Shown: positions 47,923 through 55,176 of the stretch, piece after piece
Layout of the letters: each line of letters starts with the position of its first letter
Position numbering within the stretch: the first letter of the stretch is position 1
DNA from: Mayfieldus sp963781495
GTDB lineage: Bacteria > Actinomycetota > Thermoleophilia > Solirubrobacterales > 70-9
NCBI GenBank assembly: GCA_963781495.1
Contig: CAWAFX010000002.1
Span: 806,001 to 870,000 of the forward strand
Reading direction: 5' to 3'
Length of the DNA: 64,000 bases
Translations under genes and position numbers: made by a program
The notes under the pieces: generated by a model
Database searches by the model: none
Told to the model about the DNA's origin: nothing
Seen by the model: only the letters and a program-made list of their open reading frames with translations

Positions 47923-49252
47923 GATCCTCGCCCTCGGCGTCTCCCACCGCACTGCCCCGCTGGAGCTGCGCGAGCGGCTGGCGCTGCCCGAGGGGCGCGC
48001 GACCGGGGTGGTGAACGAGCTCCGCGCCGGCGAGCAGGTGCAGGAGGCGGCGGCGCTCTCGACCTGCAACCGGACCGAGCTCTACCTCGTCGTCACCGAC
48101 CCGGTCGAGGCCGAGTCGGCGGCGCTGAGCGTGCTCGCGCGCCAGGCCGACACCCGCCCCACCGAGCTGGTCGGCCACCTCTACTCGCTGCGCGGCCCCG
48201 AGGCCGCCCGGCACCTGTTCCGGGTCACCGCGGGGCTCGACTCGATGATTCTCGGCGAGGCCGAGATCCAGGGCCAGGTCAAGCGCGCCTACGAGCTGGC
48301 CCTGGTCGAAGGGGCGACCGGCCCGGTCCTCAACCGGCTCTTCCGCGGCGCCTTGGCGGCGGGCAAGCGCGCCCGCACCGAGACCGCGGTCAGCGAGAAG
48401 GGCGTCTCGATCTCTTCGGTCGCGGTCGAGCTGGCCCAGCGCACGCTCGGCGACCTCGCCCAGCGCCGGGTGCTGGTCATCGGCGCCGGCGAGACCGCGG
48501 AGCTGACGGCGCGGGCCTTGATGGCGCGGGGGGTGCAGACGGTCTTCATCGCCAACCGCCGCTATGACCGCGCGATCGGGCTCGCCCAGCGCTTCGGCGG
48601 CCAGGCGGTGCGCTTCGACGCGCTGCCCGAGCAGCTCGAGCAGGCCGACATCGTCGTCTCGGCGACCAACTCGCCCCACCACATCGTCGAGCCGGACGAG
48701 CTTCGAAACGTGATGGCGGGCCGCGAGGGACGGCCGCTTCTGATCATCGACCTCGCCGTACCCCGTGACGTCGACCCGGCCTGCCGTGCAATCCCGACCG
48801 TGACCCTGCACGACGTCGACGACGTGCAGGGGATCGTCGAGCGCAACGCCAGCGGGCGCGAAGTCGAGGCGCGGCGGGCCGAATCGGTGCTCGACAGCGA
48901 GCTCGCTGCCTTCGAGCGCTGGCTCGGCTCGCTCGAGGTCCTGCCGACGATCGCCGCGATGCGCGAGCGCGCCGACGAGATCGTGCGCCGGGTCCTGGCC
49001 GAGAACGATCGCCGCTGGGAGAGCCTCAGCGAGGCCGACCGGGCGCGGCTGGAGAAGATGGCGGCCGCGATCGCGTCACGGATACTGCACGAGCCGACCC
49101 TGCGGATGAAGCGCTCGGTCGATGACGAGGACGCCTACGTCAACGTCAACGCTCTGCGGGAGCTGTTCGGCCTCGACGTCGAGACGGCGCCCGCGGAGGA
49201 GCGCGACGCCAGCGTCACGCCTCTGCGCCGCCAGGACCGCAAGCAGGGCTGA
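47915..49252 (+). CDS. hemA: Glutamyl-tRNA reductase
   Basis: A 445-residue enzyme of the C5 pathway: 'ALGVSHRTAPLELRERLA', 'LSTCNRTELYLV' with the nucleophile C51, 'VTAGLDSMILGEAEIQGQVK', NADPH-binding 'VLVIGAGETAELTARAL' and a helical dimerisation tail. It reduces Glu-tRNA(Glu) to glutamate-1-semialdehyde, the committed step of tetrapyrrole synthesis. It starts within the ccmD end, directly linking haem synthesis to the ccm genes. hemL and hemB are absent from the window. Confidence 0.95.
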   Translation: MSEILALGVSHRTAPLELRERLALPEGRATGVVNELRAGEQVQEAAALSTCNRTELYLVVTDPVEAESAALSVLARQADTRPTELVGHLYSLRGPEAARHLFRVTAGLDSMILGEAEIQGQVKRAYELALVEGATGPVLNRLFRGALAAGKRARTETAVSEKGVSISSVAVELAQRTLGDLAQRRVLVIGAGETAELTARALMARGVQTVFIANRRYDRAIGLAQRFGGQAVRFDALPEQLEQADIVVSATNSPHHIVEPDELRNVMAGREGRPLLIIDLAVPRDVDPACRAIPTVTLHDVDDVQGIVERNASGREVEARRAESVLDSELAAFERWLGSLEVLPTIAAMRERADEIVRRVLAENDRRWESLSEADRARLEKMAAAIASRILHEPTLRMKRSVDDEDAYVNVNALRELFGLDVETAPAEERDASVTPLRRQDRKQG

Positions 49253-49260
49253 CTCGCACG

Positions 49261-50148
49261 ATGGCGCTGCGCCTCGCGACCAGGGGCAGCAAGCTGGCGC
49301 TCGCCCAGGCGGGCGCCGTGGCCGAGCTGCTCGGGGGCGCCGAACTGGTCGAGGCGACTTCCGACGGCGAGCCCGGCGACAAGTCGCGCTTCGTGCGCGG
49401 GGTCGAACGCGAGCTGCTGGAGGGGCGGGCGGAGATCGGGGTCCACTCGGCCAAAGACCTGCCGGCCCAGCTGCCCGGGGGCCTGCTGATCGCCGGCGTG
49501 CCGCCGCGCGAGGAGCCCGCCGACGCCTGGATCGGAGGCGGCGATTCGCTCGACGACGTGGCGCAGGGGGCCAGGGTCGGCACCTCGAGCCTGCGGCGGC
49601 GCTCGCAGCTGCTCGCCGCGCGGCCCGACCTCGAGCTGGTCGAGCTGCACGGCAACGTCGACACGCGGCTGCGCAAGCTGGCCGAGGGCGAGCTCGACGC
49701 GATCGTCCTCGCCGCCGCCGGCCTGCGGCGCCTCGGACGCGAGCGGGAGATCACCTTCCTGCTCGACTTCGAGTTGATGACTCCGGCCGCGGGTCAGGGG
49801 GCGCTGGCGCTGCAGACGCGCGCCGACGACAGCGAGGCCCGCGAAGCCGCGGCGGAGTTGAGCGACGGCGCCGCGCTGGCCGAGCTGACCGCCGAGCGCG
49901 CCGTCGTCGCGGCGCTGGACGCGAGCTGCAACACCCCGATCGGGATCCACGCGAGGCTGTCCGGCGACCGCCTGCGGATCGACGGCTATGCGGGGCTGGC
50001 GGACGGCGGCGAATGGGTCCGCGAGCGGATCGAGGGCGAGGCCCTCGACCCGGCCGCCCAGGGCGAGGCGCTGGCGCGGGGCCTGCTCGGGTCCGGCGCC
50101 GGCGAGATCCTCGAGCGGGCGGAGGCCCAGGTCGGGGGGCAGACGTGA
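49261..50148 (+). CDS. hemC: Porphobilinogen deaminase (hydroxymethylbilane synthase)
   Basis: A 295-residue protein: 'LRLATRGSKLALAQAGAVAE', 'EIGVHSAKDLPAQLP' (catalytic Asp region), 'GTSSLRRRSQLLAARPDLEL', 'LHGNVDTRLRKL' and 'LDASCNTPIG', where C223 carries the dipyrromethane cofactor. It polymerises four porphobilinogens to hydroxymethylbilane. ATG 49261 lies 8 bases after hemA; its stop overlaps the next start (GTGA). Confidence 0.95.
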   Translation: MALRLATRGSKLALAQAGAVAELLGGAELVEATSDGEPGDKSRFVRGVERELLEGRAEIGVHSAKDLPAQLPGGLLIAGVPPREEPADAWIGGGDSLDDVAQGARVGTSSLRRRSQLLAARPDLELVELHGNVDTRLRKLAEGELDAIVLAAAGLRRLGREREITFLLDFELMTPAAGQGALALQTRADDSEAREAAAELSDGAALAELTAERAVVAALDASCNTPIGIHARLSGDRLRIDGYAGLADGGEWVRERIEGEALDPAAQGEALARGLLGSGAGEILERAEAQVGGQT

Positions 50149-51653
50149 ACGCCCGCGCCGGAGTCGTCTATCTGGTCGGCGCCGGTCCGGGCGACCCCGG
50201 GCTGGTCACGGCCCGGGCGCTGGAGCTGGTCGCCGCCGCTGATGTGATCTTCCACGACCGCCTGATCCCGGCGGGGATCCTCGACGGTGCCCGGCCCGGC
50301 GCCGAGCTGGTCTACGTCGGCAAGCGGCCCGGCGAGGCCGCCGTCGAGCAGGGCGAGATCGAGCGGCGGATGATCGAGGCGGCGAAGCAGGGACGCGGCG
50401 TCGTGCGGCTGAAGGGCGGCGACCCCTTCGTCTTCGGCCGCGGCGGCGAGGAGGCCGAGGCGCTGGCGGCGGCGGGAGTCGAGTTCGAGGTCGTGCCGGG
50501 GGTGACGGCCGGGGTCGCGGCGCCGGCCTACGCGGGGATCCCGGTCACCCATCGCGACGACGCTTCTGCGGTCGCCTTCGTCACCGGCCACGAGGACCCG
50601 GCCAAGCCCGAGTCGGCGCTGGACTGGGAGGCGCTGGCCCGCTTTCCCGGCACTCTGGTCCTCTACATGGGCGTCAAGCGCCTGACCGACAATGCCGCGG
50701 CGTTGATCGCCGGCGGCCGCAACCCCGAAGAGCCCGCGGCCGTGGTCGAGCGCGGAACGCTCCCGGGCCAGCGCACCGTCACCGCGCCACTGGGCGAGAT
50801 CGCCGCCGCTGCCGAACGCGAGGGAATCGGCGCCCCGGCGGTAGTCGTGATCGGGCCAGTAAGCGGTCGCCGGGAGGCGCTGGCCTGGCTCGAGCGGCGG
50901 CCGCTGTTCGGGCGCCGCGTCGTCGTCACCAGGGCCCGGGCGCAGGCGAGCGGGCTGTCGGCGCGCCTGCGTTCGCTCGGCGCCGAGGTGGTCGAGCTGC
51001 CGGCGATCCGGATCGAGCCGCGGATCGAAACCGAGGCGGTGCAGAAGGCGGTCAACGACCTGCACTCCTACGCGCTGGTCTGCCTGACCAGCGCGAACGG
51101 GGTACGGCTGCTGTTCGAGGCGCTGGCCGAGGCGGGCCTCGACGCGCGGGCGCTCGCCAATGCGACGGTGGCGGCGATCGGGCCGGGCACCGCCGCCGAG
51201 CTCGAGGCCCACGGCATTCGCGCCGACGTGGTGCCGGAGCGCTTCGTCGCCGAGGCGCTGGTCGAGGCCCTGGCCGGGGTGCCGGTGCAGGGCAAGCCGG
51301 TGCTGGTCGCCCGCGCCGCCGAAGCCCGCGACGTGCTGCCCGACGCGCTGCGCGAGCGCGGAGCAGAGGTCGACGTGGTTGCCCTCTACGAGACGGTCGC
51401 CGAGCCGCCCGATCCGGCGGCGGTGGAGGCAGCGCAGGGAGCCGACTACCTCACCTTCACCTCCTCCTCGACGGTGCGGAATCTGGTCGCCGCGCTCGAC
51501 GGCCGGCTTCCGAACGCCGCGCGGGTGGTCTCGATCGGCCCGGTGACCAGCGAGGCCGCCCGCGAGGCCGGTCTCGCCGTCGACGTCGAGGCGCAGCGTC
51601 ACGACGTCGAGGGGCTGCTGGAGGCCCTGCTCGCCGACGCGGCTACCGAATAG
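50145..51653 (+). CDS. cobA-hemD: Fused uroporphyrinogen-III C-methyltransferase / uroporphyrinogen-III synthase
   Basis: A 502-residue bifunctional protein. Residues 1-245 are a SUMT domain: 'VYLVGAGPGDPGLVT', 'IFHDRLIPAGIL', 'VRLKGGDPFVFGRGGEEAEA', 'VPGVTAGVAAPAYAGIPVTH' and 'VLYMGVKRL'. Residues 250-500 are a HemD domain: 'GRRVVVTRARAQASGLSARL', 'LVCLTSANGVRLLFEAL', 'VAAIGPGTAAELEAHG' and 'YLTFTSSSTVRNLVAALDG'. It closes the uroporphyrinogen III ring and methylates it to precorrin-2 for sirohaem or cobalamin, so it sits at the branch from the haem route. GTG 50145 overlaps the hemC stop. The fusion is known in other Gram-positives. Confidence 0.95.
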   Translation: MNARAGVVYLVGAGPGDPGLVTARALELVAAADVIFHDRLIPAGILDGARPGAELVYVGKRPGEAAVEQGEIERRMIEAAKQGRGVVRLKGGDPFVFGRGGEEAEALAAAGVEFEVVPGVTAGVAAPAYAGIPVTHRDDASAVAFVTGHEDPAKPESALDWEALARFPGTLVLYMGVKRLTDNAAALIAGGRNPEEPAAVVERGTLPGQRTVTAPLGEIAAAAEREGIGAPAVVVIGPVSGRREALAWLERRPLFGRRVVVTRARAQASGLSARLRSLGAEVVELPAIRIEPRIETEAVQKAVNDLHSYALVCLTSANGVRLLFEALAEAGLDARALANATVAAIGPGTAAELEAHGIRADVVPERFVAEALVEALAGVPVQGKPVLVARAAEARDVLPDALRERGAEVDVVALYETVAEPPDPAAVEAAQGADYLTFTSSSTVRNLVAALDGRLPNAARVVSIGPVTSEAAREAGLAVDVEAQRHDVEGLLEALLADAATE

Positions 51654-51681
51654 CGGGATTGCCCCGCGCCATTGGCGGGCC

Positions 51682-51687
51682 TATGGT
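51682..51687 (+). promoter_or_regulatory. -10 element TATGGT, leaderless start at 51694
   Basis: TATGGT ends 6 bases before the ATG of the RTX-like protein gene, 29 bases after the cobA-hemD stop. Confidence 0.5.
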
Positions 51688-51693
51688 CGTCGC

Positions 51694-52665
51694 ATGCGAC
51701 GCCCGCTGCCTCTCGTCCTGCTGCTCTCCCTGCTGGGCACGACCGCCGTCCTCCTCGGGCCGGGGGCCTCGGCGGCGCAGTTCGTCGGCCTGACCTGCAG
51801 CTACGTGGAAGCCGGTCCTCCGGGGCCGGCGGGCAACGTGCTGCGCATCGACGGCTCGCAGGCAGAGGAGGACGCGCTGGCGCTGCGCCGGGCAGGGGAT
51901 GAGATCGAAGTCGTCGACATCTCGCGGCTGGAGACCACCAAGCTGACGAGCGAGGGGACGCCGTTGAAGTGCAGCGGCGCCACCCCGACCGTGACGAACG
52001 TGGACTCGATCCAGTACGCGGCCGGGGTCAACGTCGGCCCCAGCGTCCAGCTCGACGAGCGCGGCGGCGCGTTCGCGCCGGGAGCAAGCGACGAAGGCGA
52101 CGGCAGCTCGGAGATCGAGATCAGCTTCGACCGCCTCTCGAGCATGATCGTCGCCGGCACGCCGGGCAACGACGACATCACCGTCGGCCGCGACGGACCG
52201 CGAACGGGGCTGAACCTCGACGCCGCCGAGTCAAAGCCTGACCTGGACCTGCAGATACCGCGCCGCTTCGAGTCACTCGCCGTGCTCGGCCTCGGCGGCG
52301 CCGACCGGATCAGCCTCGCGGCCGTCCACAAGCGCTTCAAGGGAGGCGCCCCGCACGTCGGCGGTGATGGCCTCGTGATCGCTGGCGAAGCGGGTGCCGA
52401 CGTGCTGATCGGCAGCGCCGGCGACGAGGGCCTGGCGGGGGGGCCGGGGGCGGACCTGCTGCGGGCAGGCAGCGGTGACGACATCCTCGAGCTCGGCGGC
52501 GGTCGCGACCGCGCCTTCGGCGGCGGCGGCACCGACTTCATCTACGCCATGGACGGCCGGCGCGACCGCGTCAACTGCGGCCGCTCGCTCGACTTCGCCC
52601 ACGTCGACGCCCGCGACCGGCTCAAGGGCTGCGAGGACTTCCCGCCGCGCCGGCCGGCGACCTGA
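51694..52665 (+). CDS. Exported RTX-like calcium-binding repeat protein
   Basis: A 323-residue protein with a signal peptide ending at 'GASAAQ'. The first 220 residues form a beta-rich region with one Cys pair ('LTCSYVEAG', 'PLKCSGAT'). Residues about 220-300 carry degenerate glycine/aspartate nonapeptides ('LGLGGADRISL', 'IAGEAGADVLIGSAGDEGL', 'GGPGADLLRAGSGDDILEL', 'GGGGTDFIYAMDG'), the GGxGxD calcium-roll pattern, and end 'RVNCGRSLDF...CEDF' with a closing disulfide. Export is probably by Sec, unlike type I-secreted RTX toxins. Role unknown; surface adhesin or S-layer-like. Confidence 0.82.
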   Translation: MRRPLPLVLLLSLLGTTAVLLGPGASAAQFVGLTCSYVEAGPPGPAGNVLRIDGSQAEEDALALRRAGDEIEVVDISRLETTKLTSEGTPLKCSGATPTVTNVDSIQYAAGVNVGPSVQLDERGGAFAPGASDEGDGSSEIEISFDRLSSMIVAGTPGNDDITVGRDGPRTGLNLDAAESKPDLDLQIPRRFESLAVLGLGGADRISLAAVHKRFKGGAPHVGGDGLVIAGEAGADVLIGSAGDEGLAGGPGADLLRAGSGDDILELGGGRDRAFGGGGTDFIYAMDGRRDRVNCGRSLDFAHVDARDRLKGCEDFPPRRPAT

Positions 52666-52674
52666 GGCCGGGCG

Positions 52675-52680
52675 TAGGGT
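52675..52680 (+). promoter_or_regulatory. -10 element TAGGGT, leaderless start at 52687
   Basis: TAGGGT ends 6 bases before the ATG of the DUF4232 lipoprotein gene. Confidence 0.5.
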
Positions 52681-52686
52681 GGCGAC

Positions 52687-53289
52687 ATGAATTGCCACCC
52701 GCGCCGGCTCTGGATCGCGCCCTGCCTGATCGCCCTGACCGCGTTGGCGTCCTGCGGCGGCGGCGGCAACTCAAGCTCCACCTCGGCCTCGACGAGCACC
52801 GCGACGACCGAGACTTCCAGCGGCAAGTCGCCCACCGCCACCACGAGCTCGGCGCCGACCCGCTGCGCCCCGGCCGGGCTTCGGATCAGCGCCGGCCCCG
52901 GCAGCATCGCCACCGGCCATGTCGAGAGCCCGTTCCTGATCCGCAACACCTCCGGGCGCAGCTGCACGCTGCGCGGGTATCCCGGCGTCACCGCGCTCGG
53001 CAAGGGGGGCCAACCGCTGGCGGTGAAGGTGAAACCGGTCGCGGTCGACTTCTTCTCCTCGATCCCGAAGCGCAAGATCACGCTGCCGGCCGGCGGTCTG
53101 GCCTCGTTTCGGCTCGTCACCACCAACGGCGGCCAGAGCGTCAGCGGCTGCCCGCGGGCGCGCCAGGTGCGGGTCGCCCTGCCGCCCGATCCCGCGGTCC
53201 AGACCCTGCCCTTCGCCGCGATCGTCTGCCCCGGCACGGTGACGGTCTCCGCGATCGCGGCGGGCAGGTCGGCTTACCAGGGGGGCTGA
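52687..53289 (+). CDS. DUF4232-type lipoprotein
   Basis: A 200-residue protein with a lipobox 'LASC' followed by a Ser/Thr-rich linker ('NSSSTSASTSTATTETSSG'), then a beta-sandwich: 'TRCAPAGLRIS', 'GHVESPFLIRNTSGRSCTLR', 'GYPGVTALGKGGQPL' and 'GGLASFRLVTTNGG'. This is the DUF4232 pattern common on actinobacterial surfaces, with two conserved Cys pairs. Ligand unknown. Its stop overlaps the ATG of the next gene by one base (TGATG), so the SAM hydrolase and birA genes can be read from this transcript. Confidence 0.85.
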   Translation: MNCHPRRLWIAPCLIALTALASCGGGGNSSSTSASTSTATTETSSGKSPTATTSSAPTRCAPAGLRISAGPGSIATGHVESPFLIRNTSGRSCTLRGYPGVTALGKGGQPLAVKVKPVAVDFFSSIPKRKITLPAGGLASFRLVTTNGGQSVSGCPRARQVRVALPPDPAVQTLPFAAIVCPGTVTVSAIAAGRSAYQGG

Positions 53290-54101
53290 TGACCCGCCCG
53301 ATCACCTTCCTCTCCGACTACGGCTACGGCGACGAGTTCGCCGGCGTCTGCCGGGCCGTGATCGCCCGCATCGCCCCCGACGCGCGCCTGATCGACATCA
53401 CCCACGGCCTCCCGCGCCACGCGGTGCGCCAGGGCGCGGTCCTGCTCGCCCACTCGCTGCCCTTCGCACCGCCCGGAATCCACCTTGCGGTCGTCGACCC
53501 CGGGGTCGGCGGCGAGCGTCGCCCGGTCGCGATCCGGGTCGCCGAGGACGACCGGCTGCTGGTCGGGCCCGACAACGGCGTCCTGACGCTCGCCTGCGAG
53601 CGGCTCGGCGGCGCCGTCGAGGCCGTCGACCTGACCTCCTCCCCGCACCGCCTCGAGCCGGTCACCTCGACCTTCCACGGCCGCGACCTCTTCGCCCCCG
53701 TCGCGGCCCAGCTGGCCTGCGGTGCTGCGCTCTCCGAGGCTGGCGAGCCGATCGACCCCGCGAGAATGGCCCAGGTCGAGCTGCCCGAGCCGCGGCTCTA
53801 CAGCGACCGGGTCGTCGCCCACGTCCTCTACGTGGACGGGTTCGGAAACGCGACCCTGAACCTAGGCCATACCCAGCTTCACTCGACCTTCCTGCGTCTC
53901 GGCGAGCGGGTCGAGGTCGCGGCCGGCACCTCGCGGATCACGGTCCCCTTCGGCCGCACCTTCGCCGACGTCGGCCCGGGTCAGGGAATCGTCTATGAAG
54001 ACTCCTCGCGCAACCTTGCCCTGGCGGTCAACCGCGAAAGCGCCGCCGAGCTGCTCGGGGTCGGCCCCGACGACGAGATCGTCCTCACCCCGGCAGCATG
54101 A
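53289..54101 (+). CDS. SAM hydrolase / SAM hydroxide adenosyltransferase (DUF62)
   Basis: A 270-residue protein: 'ITFLSDYGYGDEFAGVCRAV' (Asp and Tyr of the active site), 'IDITHGLPRHAVRQGA', 'VVDPGVGGERRPVAIR', 'LLVGPDNGVLTLA', 'TFHGRDLFAPVAAQL' and 'DGFGNATLNL'. This matches the DUF62 family, homologous to fluorinase/chlorinase, in which water attacks S-adenosylmethionine to give adenosine and methionine. The R-D-H trio expected for the hydroxide enzymes is consistent with 'GRD' and 'TH'. It precedes birA with a 4-base overlap; biotin synthesis uses SAM, but a functional link is speculative. Confidence 0.9.
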   Translation: MTRPITFLSDYGYGDEFAGVCRAVIARIAPDARLIDITHGLPRHAVRQGAVLLAHSLPFAPPGIHLAVVDPGVGGERRPVAIRVAEDDRLLVGPDNGVLTLACERLGGAVEAVDLTSSPHRLEPVTSTFHGRDLFAPVAAQLACGAALSEAGEPIDPARMAQVELPEPRLYSDRVVAHVLYVDGFGNATLNLGHTQLHSTFLRLGERVEVAAGTSRITVPFGRTFADVGPGQGIVYEDSSRNLALAVNRESAAELLGVGPDDEIVLTPAA

Positions 54102-54805
54102 GCTTCGGCCAACCCCTCATCCACTACATGGTCTGCGGCTCGACCAACGAGGAGGCGCGCAAGCTCGCCGCGACCGGCTTTCCCTCCGGCACCGTGGTCA
54201 CCGCCGACGACCAGCGGGCAGGGCGCGGGCGCAAGGGCCGCAAATGGGTCTCCAAGCCGGGGACGACGCTGCTCTATTCGGCGATTCTGCGGCCGCTGGA
54301 GCCGGAGCACGCGCTGCTGCCGCTCGCGGTCCCGGTCGCCGTCGCCGAGGCGGCGGAGGCGATTGCCCCGGTCAAGTGCCGGCTCAAGTGGCCCAACGAC
54401 GTCTGGATCGAGGAGCGCAAGTGCGCCGGGGTCCTGATCGAGGCTCGCCCGGAGGACGGATGGGCGGTGATCGGGGTCGGGCTCAACGTCAGCACCGAGC
54501 GCAAGGACTTCCCGGCAGCGCTGCGCAAGACGGCGATCTCGCTCGGCCCCGAGGTCGAGGTCGAGGCCGCGCGCGATGCCCTGAACGAGCGGCTCTCACA
54601 CTGGGTGCAGGCATCGGAGCCGGAGGTGCTCTCGGCCTTCGAGGAGCGCGATGCGCTGCGGGGACGCGAAATCGCCTGGGGTGAGGGTGAGGGAACGGCG
54701 GAGGGCATCGACGAGGCGGGCCACCTGCTCGTCGCGACGGCCGGCGGCGAGACGGTCCACCTCGGCGCCGGCGAGGTTCAGCTGGCGCCGCTCAGCGGCT
54801 CCTGA
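54098..54805 (+). CDS. birA: Biotin--[acetyl-CoA carboxylase] ligase (monofunctional BirA)
   Basis: A 235-residue class I biotin protein ligase: 'VCGSTNEEARKLAATG', the biotinyl-AMP loop 'DQRAGRGRKGRKW' (residues 38-50), 'LKWPNDVWIEERKCAGVLIE' (catalytic Lys in KWPND), 'VIGVGLNVS' and a C-terminal SH3-like cap. No N-terminal winged helix, so it is not a repressor. It attaches biotin to acyl-CoA carboxylases. It follows the SAM hydrolase gene (ATGA overlap) and converges with the GerW-like gene, overlapping its end by 14 bases. Confidence 0.93.
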   Translation: MSFGQPLIHYMVCGSTNEEARKLAATGFPSGTVVTADDQRAGRGRKGRKWVSKPGTTLLYSAILRPLEPEHALLPLAVPVAVAEAAEAIAPVKCRLKWPNDVWIEERKCAGVLIEARPEDGWAVIGVGLNVSTERKDFPAALRKTAISLGPEVEVEAARDALNERLSHWVQASEPEVLSAFEERDALRGREIAWGEGEGTAEGIDEAGHLLVATAGGETVHLGAGEVQLAPLSGS

Positions 54806-55127
54806 TCGCGATCCCGGCGACGACCGCGCCGCAGACCATCGCCCCGAGCGCGAGGCGGGTCACGTCGACGGCCGGGCGCCAGCGCGCCTTTCCGTCGCGG
54901 ATCACGTAGGCGCCCAGCGGCCTCGCCCGGAAGCCGAAGCCGAGCCCACCGGCGCTGCGGGCCGCCCCGGACTCGCCGCCGCTCCCCTCACCGGCGCTGC
55001 CGCCGCCACCCCCGGACAGCGTTGCGACCGGGATCACGGTCACGCCACCGCTCTTGACCGGCTTTCCGAAAACGTCGCGGGCGCGCAGCGCCCGGCGCAG
55101 GACCCCGTAAGGCCTCGCTGGTCCCAT
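54792..55127 (-). CDS. GerW/YtfJ-like protein
   Basis: A 111-residue protein. 'FGKPVKSGGVTVIPVATLS' then a Gly-rich loop, 'AGGLGFGFRARPLGAYVIRD' and 'ARWRPAVDVTRL' follow the GerW/YtfJ-family order (V-IPV-G, Gly loop, G-G-G-A-Pro-P-A-I). A C-terminal hydrophobic segment ('LALGAMVCGAVVAGIAI') adds a membrane anchor not found in Bacillus YtfJ. In Firmicutes these proteins belong to spores; no sporulation gene apart from a SpoIID-like wall enzyme is seen here, so another role is likely. The ATG follows GAAGGGAAG. Confidence 0.75.
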   Translation of the reverse strand: MGPARPYGVLRRALRARDVFGKPVKSGGVTVIPVATLSGGGGGSAGEGSGGESGAARSAGGLGFGFRARPLGAYVIRDGKARWRPAVDVTRLALGAMVCGAVVAGIAIRSR

Positions 55128-55176
55128 CCCGCTTCCCTTCGACCCGGGCAGCGGTTTCCCTACCTGGAGGGGGTCG

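Noticed and set aside
49986..51602. 538-residue minus-strand frame opposite cobA-hemD
   Set aside because: Antisense shadow of a well-identified fused enzyme gene.
51694..52665. Type I-secreted RTX toxin
   Set aside because: The protein has an N-terminal Sec-type signal and no acyltransferase or ABC exporter genes nearby, so only the calcium-roll repeat pattern was retained.
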